Source of the DNA: VRUE01 sp035266685
GTDB taxonomy: Bacteria > Actinomycetota > Thermoleophilia > Solirubrobacterales > 70-9
NCBI GenBank assembly: GCA_035266685.1
Contig: DATFMX010000069.1
Location: forward strand, 1-21,417
DNA: 21,417 bases
Direction of reading: 5' to 3'
In this document: positions 7,503 to 13,562 of the stretch, one piece after another
How the letters are laid out: the number at the start of each line of letters is the position of its first letter
How positions within the stretch are numbered: position 1 is the stretch's first letter
The notes under the pieces: generated by a model
The model's input: the letters and a program-made list of their open reading frames with translations, nothing else
Told to the model about the DNA's origin: nothing
Databases searched by the model: none
Program-made: the position numbers and the translations under genes

Positions 7503-8533
7503 CGGCGCTGCGTGCCGCCGGGCTGCTCATGGCGGCGGCGATCGTCGCCTACGCGGTGCTGCGCCGGCGCGCGCTGCGCAACGTCGATGTGCTGATCCTG
7601 CTGTTCGTCGGGCTCGGCCTGGCGATCGTCTCCGGCACCGAGCTGACCGACAAGCTGCTCTCCGCCTTCTCCTTCGAGAAGGGCAACGGCGGGCGCATCC
7701 TCGGCCTCGCCGTCTTCTCGATCTTCATCCTCTTCCTGCTGATCCTGGGGGCGCTCTCGCAGGCGGCGCGCAACTCGCGCCAGCTCTCGGCGGTGCTCGA
7801 GGGGCTGGCCTGGGAGGAGTTCCGCCAGGCGGAGCTGCCGCAGCGCTTCCGCGGCAGGATCGCGATCCTCGTCCCCGCCTACAACGAGGCCGAGAACGTC
7901 GGTCAGGTGCTCGACCTGATGCCGCGCGAGGTCTGCGGCGTCGAGACCGCCGTGCTGGTCGTCGACGACGGCTCGCGCGACGGGACCGGCGACGTCGCCG
8001 CCGAGCACGGCGCGGTCGTCGCCCGTCACGTGATCAACCGCGGCGGCGGCGCTGCGCTGCGCACCGGCTACCGGCTGATGGTCGAATCCGGCGCCGAGGT
8101 CGTGGTGACGCTCGACGCCGACGGCCAGCACCTGCCCGCGGAGATGGAGCGCCTGGTCAAGCCGGTGCTCGACGGCGAGGTCGACGTCGCCCACGGCTCG
8201 CGCGTGCTCGGCGAGGCGGACCGCAACGCCTTCGCCCGCGAGCTCGGCATCGTCTTCTTCAACCGCCTCGTCTCGTTCATCACGCGGACCAAGGTCAGCG
8301 ACTGCTCGAACGGCTACCGCGCGGTGCGAACCCGCGTGCTGCCGCAGCTCGTCCTGCGCCAGGAGCAGTTCCACACCTCCGAGTTCATGATCGAGGCGAT
8401 CAAGCGCGGCGTGCCCGCCAAGGAGGTGCCGGTGACCGTCGCCAGCCGCCTGCACGGGCACTCGAAGAAGCCGGCGGTCGCCCGCTACGGCCTCGGTTTC
8501 GCCAACGCGATCGTCAGGGCCTGGCTGCGCTGA
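7466..8533 (+). CDS. Polyprenyl-phosphate sugar synthase (GT2, DPM1-like) with N-terminal DUF2304-like membrane domain
   Basis: A 355-residue protein in two parts. Residues 1-120 hold three predicted helices (about 12-31, 40-57 and 80-98) and a short charged linker, resembling DUF2304 membrane proteins that often accompany GT2 enzymes. Residues 131-355 are a GT-A glycosyltransferase family 2 domain: IAILVPAYNEAENV, VLVVDDGSRDGTG, the metal-binding DxD as Asp207-Ala-Asp209 in VTLDADGQHL, then VAHGSRVLGE, CSNGYRAVRTR and QFHTSEFMIEAIKRG. The role is probably transfer of a sugar from NDP-sugar or GDP-mannose to polyprenyl phosphate, supplying the two upstream GT-C enzymes. ATG 7466 is preceded by GGGCGAG and overlaps the upstream gene by 37 bases. 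The stop TGA abuts the convergent gene's stop in the palindrome TGATCA. Confidence 0.86.
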   Translation: MGIYAGIFPSELTALRAAGLLMAAAIVAYAVLRRRALRNVDVLILLFVGLGLAIVSGTELTDKLLSAFSFEKGNGGRILGLAVFSIFILFLLILGALSQAARNSRQLSAVLEGLAWEEFRQAELPQRFRGRIAILVPAYNEAENVGQVLDLMPREVCGVETAVLVVDDGSRDGTGDVAAEHGAVVARHVINRGGGAALRTGYRLMVESGAEVVVTLDADGQHLPAEMERLVKPVLDGEVDVAHGSRVLGEADRNAFARELGIVFFNRLVSFITRTKVSDCSNGYRAVRTRVLPQLVLRQEQFHTSEFMIEAIKRGVPAKEVPVTVASRLHGHSKKPAVARYGLGFANAIVRAWLR

Positions 8534-8818
8534 TCAGCGCACGCCCGGATGGCGCACCGCCGCCGGGTCGGGCAGGTATAGATCCGCCCCGCAGCGCGGG
8601 CAGACCTGGACGTAGAGCTTCAGCGCCTTGCCGCAGGTGGGGCACTGGCGTTCCGGTTCGTCCTTCTCGCGGCGGTGCAGGACGACGGCGATCAGGCCGA
8701 GCGGCGGCAGCACGGTGCCGATCAGCAGCCAGAGCCAGAAGGAGCTGCCCTTGGCTTTGCCGACGATCGCGGTGGCGAGGCCGAACAGCGCCGCTATGAA
8801 GAGGTATTCGAATCCCAC
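8534..8818 (-). CDS. Small membrane protein with C-terminal zinc ribbon
   Basis: A 94-residue protein of unknown function. Two hydrophobic segments (about 4-20 and 26-47) are followed by a charged hinge RREKDEPERQ. A four-cysteine zinc ribbon comes next, with Cys59/Cys62 in CPTCGK and Cys73/Cys76 in CPRCGAD. The only reasonable start is GTG 8816-8818, since no in-frame ATG precedes the first helix. It is the last gene of the gatC-gatA-gatB-ndh run, and the end of the upstream flavoprotein overlaps its start by about 25 bases if that gene is read through its frameshift. The topology suggests a membrane anchor presenting a zinc ribbon to the cytoplasm. I cannot assign a partner. Confidence 0.75.
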   Translation of the reverse strand: MGFEYLFIAALFGLATAIVGKAKGSSFWLWLLIGTVLPPLGLIAVVLHRREKDEPERQCPTCGKALKLYVQVCPRCGADLYLPDPAAVRHPGVR

Positions 8819-9917
8819 GGCCCCATTGTCGCGCCCAGCCGCTGCGGGTGCCCGATCGAGCCGACCTCGGCGAGGTCGCGCCGGAAGGGCAGGCCGTCCC
8901 GACCTCGAGCTCGGCGGCGATGTTGCGCGCCGCGACGGGGCCCTGGCGGACCGCATGCTGGGCGGTCGGCGGGCAGAGCCCGCCGCGCGGGTCGGGCGCC
9001 GCCGCGCAGTCGCCGATCGCCCAGACCGCGTCGAGCCCCTGCACTCGCAGGTGGTCGTCGACCGGCGCCCGGCCGCGCTCGTCGAGCGGCAGGCTGAGCT
9101 TGCGCAGGCTCGGGTGCGGCGACACCCCGGCGGTCCAGACGACGGTGCGCGTCGGCAGCGTCTCGCCGCTGGAGAGCCGCGCGCGGTCGGCGGTCACCTC
9201 CTCCAGCGTCGTCTCCAGGCGGATGTCGATGCCGCGCCCGCGCAGCTGGCGCAGCGCGTACTCGGCGAGGCCGCGGTCGATCTCCGGCAGCACCCGGCCA
9301 GTCGCCTCGACCAGCACCCAGCGCATGCCGTGCAGGCGGGCGCGCGGGTAGGCCTCCATCGCGTCGGCGGCGAAGTCTTGCAGCTCGGCGAGCGCCTCGA
9401 GCCCGGCGTAGCCGCCGCCGACGAAGACGTAGGTGAGCAGCTCGTCGCGCCGCGCCGGGTCGTCACTGGCGTTCGCCGCCTCGAGCGTCTCGACCACGTG
9501 GTTGCGCAGCCAGATCGCGTCGGCGAGGCTCTTGAAGCCGACCGCGTGCTCCTCGAGGCCGGGGATCGGCAGAACGCGTGACACCGAGCCGAGCGACAGC
9601 AGCAGCTGGTCGTAGGGAAGCTGCTCGGTTTCCCCGTCGCGCGTCCGCAGCTCGACCGTGCGCCGCTCGGGGTCGTGACCCGAGACGGTCCCCAGCCTCA
9701 GGTAGGTCCGCTTGAGGATCTCGCGCAGCGGCGTCACGACATGCCGCGGCTCCAGCGTGCCCGCAGCGGCCTCGGGCAGGAACGGCGTGTAGAGCATGAA
9801 GTTGACGTCGTTGACGAGGACCAGCCGCGCCGCCTGCTTCGGCATGATCCGCTCCAGCTCCCGAGCCGCCATAGCCCCGCCGAATCCACCCCCGGCGATG
9901 ACGACGTTCCAAGCCAT
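8794..9917 (-). CDS. ndh: Type II NADH dehydrogenase-like flavoprotein, apparent frameshift near the 3' end
   Basis: FAD-dependent NAD(P)H:quinone oxidoreductase family. ATG 9915-9917 overlaps the gatB stop (TGATG). The intact part shows the FAD-binding GGGFGG (9-14), the NAD-binding YVFVGGGYAGLEALAEL (about 150), VVWTAGVSPHPSLRKL, VWAIGDCAA and PPTAQHAVRQGPVAARNIAA (about 320-335). Past residue about 337 (near 8905) the same frame turns into low-complexity Ser/Arg/Gly residues that do not resemble the family. The next frame reads RDGLPFRRDLAEVGSIGHPQ with strong G/C third positions, resembling the family's PFRYRxLG segment, and stops at 8794-8796. The coordinates given follow this corrected reading, about 373 residues. 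The uncorrected frame stays open to 8514, running over the zinc-ribbon gene. Even when corrected, the usual membrane-binding C-terminal region is short or missing. Confidence 0.72.
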
Positions 9918-11353
9918 CAGATCCCCAGCTTCTCCTTGATCAGGCGGTTTACCTCGCCGCCGTCGGCGCGGCCCTTGGTCTGCTTCATCACGGCGCCGAC
10001 GATCGCGCCGATCGCCTTCTGGTTGCCTGAGCGGATCTGCTCGGCGGCCTCGGGGTTGGAGTCGACGGCCGCGGCGACGATCGACTCGAGCTCGCCGCTG
10101 TCGGAGATCTGGGCCAGGCCCTCGTGCTCGACGATCGCCGCGGGGTCTCCACCCTCGGCGACTAGCGTCGCCAGCACCTGCTTGCCGCTGCCGTGCGAGA
10201 CCCGCTTCTCGCCGACCAGCGCGATCAGCGCCGCCAGCGCCTCGGGGGTCACCTTCGACTCGGCGGCGGAGTCGCCGTCCGCCTGGCGCAGCGCCGCCGC
10301 CAGCTCGCCCGTCACCCAGTTGGCGACCGTCGGCGCCTCGATTCCGTCGCCCGCCGCGCAGACCGCTTCGAAGTAGGCGGCTTCGTCGGGGTCGCCGGCG
10401 AGCTGCGCGGCGTTCTCGGCCGAGAGGCCCAGCTTCTCCTCGTAGCGCCGCATGCGCGCCTCGGGCAGCTCCGGCAGCGACTCGCGCGCCTCGCGCAGCA
10501 TCGCCTCGGTCGGCGCCAGCGGCACCAGGTCGGGCTCGGGGAAGTAGCGGTAGTCGTGCGCCTGCTCCTTCGAGCGCAGCGGGTGCAGGCTGCCGTCCTC
10601 GGGGTGGAAGTGCAGCGTCTCCTGCTCGACCGTCCCCCCCGCCCCGATCAGCTCGCGCTGGCGCGCCAGCTCGGCCTCGATGCCACGTTCGAGGAAGCGG
10701 AAGCTGTTCATGTTCTTCAGCTCGGTCTTCGTCCCCAGCGTCTCGCTGCCCGCCGGCCGCACGGAGACGTTGGCGTCGATCCGCAGGCTGCCCTCCTCCA
10801 TGTTGACGTCGGAGACGCCGAGCTGGCGCACGGTCGTGCGCAACAGCCGCGCCCAGGCGCCTGCCTCCTCGGCCGCGCGCAGGTCGGGCTCGGTGACGAT
10901 CTCGACCAGCGGAGTGCCGCCGCGGTTGAAGTCGACCAGCGAGCCGCCGGAGCCGTGGATGCGGCCGGATTCGCCCAGGTGGATCGTCTTCGCCGCGTCC
11001 TCCTCGAGATGGGCGCGGTGGATGCGAATCCCGCCGAGCCGGCCGTTTACCGCAAGCGGCTGGTCGTACTGGCTGATCTGGTACGCCTTCGAGTTGTCCG
11101 GATAGAAGTAGTTCTTGCGGTGGAAGATCGAGCTCGGCGCGACCTCGCACTCCAGCGCCGCGGCGATCTTCAGCCCGTAGCGGATCGCCTCCGCGTTGGG
11201 CACCGGCAGGACGCCGGGGTGGGCGAGGCAGACCGGGCAGGTGTGGACGTTCGGCTCGTCGCCGAAGGAGAGCTCGCAGCCGCAGAACATCTTCGTCCGG
11301 GTTGAGAGCTGGACGTGGATCTCCAGCCCGATGACCGCTTCCAGCTCAGCCAT
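9917..11353 (-). CDS. gatB: Asp-tRNA(Asn)/Glu-tRNA(Gln) amidotransferase subunit B
   Basis: Subunit of GatCAB that binds the misacylated tRNA, phosphorylates the Glu or Asp and receives ammonia from GatA. It is 478 residues, normal for GatB. The N-terminal signature is MAELEAVIGLEIHVQL, followed by the cysteine-containing segment MFCGCELSF...HTCPVCLAHPG. Then come the family motifs KNYFYPDNSKAYQISQYDQP, VDFNRGGTPLVEIVTEPD, DVNMEEGSLRIDANVSVRP and TKTELKNMNSF. The C-terminal helical and YqeY-like tail ends GGEVNRLIKEKLGI. Its ATG (11351-11353) overlaps the gatA stop by 8 bases and its stop overlaps the ndh start. The operon order is C-A-B. Confidence 0.97.
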   Translation of the reverse strand: MAELEAVIGLEIHVQLSTRTKMFCGCELSFGDEPNVHTCPVCLAHPGVLPVPNAEAIRYGLKIAAALECEVAPSSIFHRKNYFYPDNSKAYQISQYDQPLAVNGRLGGIRIHRAHLEEDAAKTIHLGESGRIHGSGGSLVDFNRGGTPLVEIVTEPDLRAAEEAGAWARLLRTTVRQLGVSDVNMEEGSLRIDANVSVRPAGSETLGTKTELKNMNSFRFLERGIEAELARQRELIGAGGTVEQETLHFHPEDGSLHPLRSKEQAHDYRYFPEPDLVPLAPTEAMLREARESLPELPEARMRRYEEKLGLSAENAAQLAGDPDEAAYFEAVCAAGDGIEAPTVANWVTGELAAALRQADGDSAAESKVTPEALAALIALVGEKRVSHGSGKQVLATLVAEGGDPAAIVEHEGLAQISDSGELESIVAAAVDSNPEAAEQIRSGNQKAIGAIVGAVMKQTKGRADGGEVNRLIKEKLGI

Positions 11354-12755
11354 TCAGGGACTGCTCCAGGACGTAGGCGGCGTCGAGCAGCCGCTGCTCG
11401 GCGAAGGCCGGCGCGGCGATCTGGAAGCCGACGGGCAGCTGCGGGCCGCCGCCCTCCGGTTCGGCGCTGCCGGCCGGGATCGAGATCGCCGGGATGCCGG
11501 CGAGGCTCATCGGCACGGTGAAGAAGTCGTTCATGTACATCGCCAGCGGGTCGTCGGTCTTCTCGCCGAGCCCGAAGGCGACCGAGGGCGAGGTCGGGGT
11601 GACGACGAAGTCGAACTTCGAGAAGGCGGCGGCGAAGTCCTCGGCGATCTTCGTCCGCACCCGCTGCGCGCGGCCGTAGTAGGCGTCGTAGTAGCCGGAG
11701 GAGAGCGCGTAGGTGCCGAGCATGATCCGCCGCTTGACCTCGTCGCCGAAGCCGGCCGCGCGCGTAGCTTCGTACATCTCGACCACGTCGCCCTCCGGTT
11801 CGACCCGCGTCCCGTAGCGCACGCCGTCGTAGCGGGCGAGGTTCGAGGACGCCTCGGCGGGCGCGATCACGTAGTAGGCGGAGATGCCGTGCTCGGCGTG
11901 CGGCAGCGGCACCTCGGCCAGCTCTCCGCCGAGCTCCTCGATCCGCCTCAGGGTCGCTTCGAAGGCGGCGCGCACACCCGGCTCGATCGCGTCGTGGGCG
12001 AGGTCGGCGGGGACGGCGAAGCGCAAGCCCTTCAGGTCCTCGCCGCGCGGCGCCCGGATGCCGCCCTCGATCCCGACCGAGGTCGAGTCGCAGGGGTCGC
12101 CGCCCTGCATCGCCTCGAGCAGCAGCGCCGCGTCGGTGACGTCGCGGGTCAGCGGGCCGCACTGGTCGAGCGAGGAGGCGAAGGCGATCATCCCGTAGCG
12201 CGAGATCGCCCCGTAGGTCGGCTTCAGGCCGACGATCCCGCAGAGCGCCGCGGGCTGGCGAATCGAGCCGCCGGTGTCGGTGCCGATCGCGCAGGGCGCG
12301 AGGCCGCCGGCGACGACCGCCGCCGAGCCGCCGGAGGAGCCGCCGGGCACGCGCGCCCGGTCGTGCGGGTTGAGCACCGCTCCGTAAGCGGAGTTCTCGT
12401 TCGAGGAGCCCATCGCGAACTCGTCCATGTTGGTCTTGCCGAGCAGCTCCGCCCCCGCCTCGGTCAGGCGGCGCACGGCGGTCGCCGTGTAGAGCGGACG
12501 GTGCCCCTCGAGGATCCGCGAGCCGGCCGTCGTCTCGATCCCCTCGGTGCAGAAGAGGTCCTTGACCGCAATCGGAACACCGGCCAGCGGGCCATCGCTC
12601 TCAACCGCGCGTTCCTCGGCACGCCAGAGATAGGCGTTCAGCTCATCGCCCGCCGCAGCCTCGCGCCAGGCGTCGAAGTACTCCTCCCGCGACAGCTCCA
12701 CTGCCTGGATCCGCGTCGCCGCCTCGGCGACGCTCAGCTCGAGCAGTCCCGACAT
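11346..12755 (-). CDS. gatA: Asp-tRNA(Asn)/Glu-tRNA(Gln) amidotransferase subunit A
   Basis: Amidase-signature glutaminase of the GatCAB complex; it releases ammonia from glutamine for GatB. It is 469 residues. The Ser-cis-Ser-Lys triad is visible: Lys65 in GVPIAVKD, Ser140 in PGGSSGGSAA and Ser164 in DTGGSIRQPAA, with the same 75- and 24-residue spacings as in characterised GatA. GAVLNPHDRARVPGG and GIVGLKPTYGAISRYG are also typical. ATG 12753-12755 shares its A with the gatC TGA. The presence of the complex suggests that Gln-tRNA and/or Asn-tRNA are made by the indirect route. Confidence 0.97.
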   Translation of the reverse strand: MSGLLELSVAEAATRIQAVELSREEYFDAWREAAAGDELNAYLWRAEERAVESDGPLAGVPIAVKDLFCTEGIETTAGSRILEGHRPLYTATAVRRLTEAGAELLGKTNMDEFAMGSSNENSAYGAVLNPHDRARVPGGSSGGSAAVVAGGLAPCAIGTDTGGSIRQPAALCGIVGLKPTYGAISRYGMIAFASSLDQCGPLTRDVTDAALLLEAMQGGDPCDSTSVGIEGGIRAPRGEDLKGLRFAVPADLAHDAIEPGVRAAFEATLRRIEELGGELAEVPLPHAEHGISAYYVIAPAEASSNLARYDGVRYGTRVEPEGDVVEMYEATRAAGFGDEVKRRIMLGTYALSSGYYDAYYGRAQRVRTKIAEDFAAAFSKFDFVVTPTSPSVAFGLGEKTDDPLAMYMNDFFTVPMSLAGIPAISIPAGSAEPEGGGPQLPVGFQIAAPAFAEQRLLDAAYVLEQSLNG

Positions 12756-13045
12756 CAGGCCTCGGCCTGCGGCGACGGGACTCGAAACGCGCCCTCGGCG
12801 GGGTCCGGCGCCTGCCTGAGCACATCCTCGCGCGGCCAGCTGGGCCGCGGCTCGTCCGGCCGCAGCACGTTCTCCAGCTCGACCACATGCGAGGTCGGCG
12901 CCACATCGTCCAAATCGAGCTCGCCGATCCGATCGACATGCTGGAGGATTCCCGACAGCTCTCCCGCCATCTTCTCCAGCTCGGCGTCGCTCAACCGAAG
13001 CCGCGCCAGCTTCGCCACATGAAGTACCTGCTCTCGCTCGATCAC
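12755..13045 (-). CDS. gatC: Asp-tRNA(Asn)/Glu-tRNA(Gln) amidotransferase subunit C
   Basis: Small scaffold subunit that wraps around GatA and stabilises GatAB. It is 96 residues with the typical layout: IEREQVLHVAKLARLRLSD at the N-terminus, a central GELSGILQHVDRIGELDLD, then DDVAPTSHV and the extended tail LRPDEPRPSWPREDVLRQAP. The start is GTG 13043-13045. The open frame extends further upstream, but that part is a chance opening that would cross the divergent promoter and the neighbouring gene. A TACAAT box ends 7 bases before the GTG and there is no Shine-Dalgarno, so the gatCAB message is probably leaderless. Confidence 0.95.
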   Translation of the reverse strand: MIEREQVLHVAKLARLRLSDAELEKMAGELSGILQHVDRIGELDLDDVAPTSHVVELENVLRPDEPRPSWPREDVLRQAPDPAEGAFRVPSPQAEA

Positions 13046-13103
13046 GGCGGGGATTGTAGGGCGATGGTTCCTGGCCAGCCAGCCAGTTAGAGTGCGGCCA
13101 ACG
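13046..13103. promoter_or_regulatory. Divergent promoter region gatC / small membrane protein
   Basis: A 58-base gap between divergent starts. On the minus strand TACAAT (13058-13053) is a near-perfect -10 box placed 7 bases before the gatC GTG. On the plus strand TAGAGT (13088-13093) fits TANNNT and lies 10 bases before ATG 13104. Between them the sequence GGCCAGCCAGCCAG repeats CCAG/GCCA. Weak -35 candidates only. Transcription starting at or next to the start codon is inferred from the spacing. Confidence 0.5.
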
Positions 13104-13547
13104 ATGCGGGGAGATCGAGCAGAGGCACTCGTCGTCCTGAGCCTGCGCGCCCTCGCGCTCAGCTTCGCCGTCGTCGGCATCCTCTTCATCGCCGTCCCCA
13201 GCGGCGTCCTCGACGTCATCTCAGACGTCGGCGAATGGTTCGGCAACGACACGCGGGCGCCGCACACGCAGGAGGACCTCTGGCTGGCGCTCGGCTTCGC
13301 CTACATGGTCGTGATCACCGGCATCTGCCTCGTCGCCCAGGCCGACGTCGTCCGCTACCGGCCGCTGCTGCTGGTGCTTGCGGCGGGCAAGACCGCCTCC
13401 TCGCTCGGCTCGCTCGGCTTCTTCCTGGTCGACCAGCATGTCTTCATCTACCTGCTCAACTTCCTCGTCGACGGCTTCCTCGCCCTGCTGGCGCTCTGGC
13501 TCTGGTCGCTCGCCGGGCGGGTCGACCGCCCGCCGACCCCCGGCTGA
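13104..13547 (+). CDS. Small four-helix membrane protein, function unknown
   Basis: A 147-residue protein with four predicted helices at about 11-35, 58-78, 86-108 and 114-135. A short polar loop after the first helix contains SDVGEWFGNDTRAPHTQEDLW, and the tail is a short basic/proline end. I do not recognise a named family. ATG 13104 is preferred; an in-frame GTG at 13092 would add four residues but overlaps the proposed -10 box. It is followed directly, in the same reading frame, by the GMC oxidoreductase after a single TGA (13545-13547). That placement suggests the protein is a membrane partner or electron acceptor for that enzyme. Confidence 0.75.
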   Translation: MRGDRAEALVVLSLRALALSFAVVGILFIAVPSGVLDVISDVGEWFGNDTRAPHTQEDLWLALGFAYMVVITGICLVAQADVVRYRPLLLVLAAGKTASSLGSLGFFLVDQHVFIYLLNFLVDGFLALLALWLWSLAGRVDRPPTPG

Positions 13548-13562
13548 CAGCGCGCGCCGGGG

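Noticed and set aside
8514..8906. Continuation of the ndh frame to 8514 as one larger protein
   Set aside because: After about residue 337 the sequence loses family resemblance and third-position G/C bias and would run over the whole zinc-ribbon gene. The adjacent frame is the better coding candidate.
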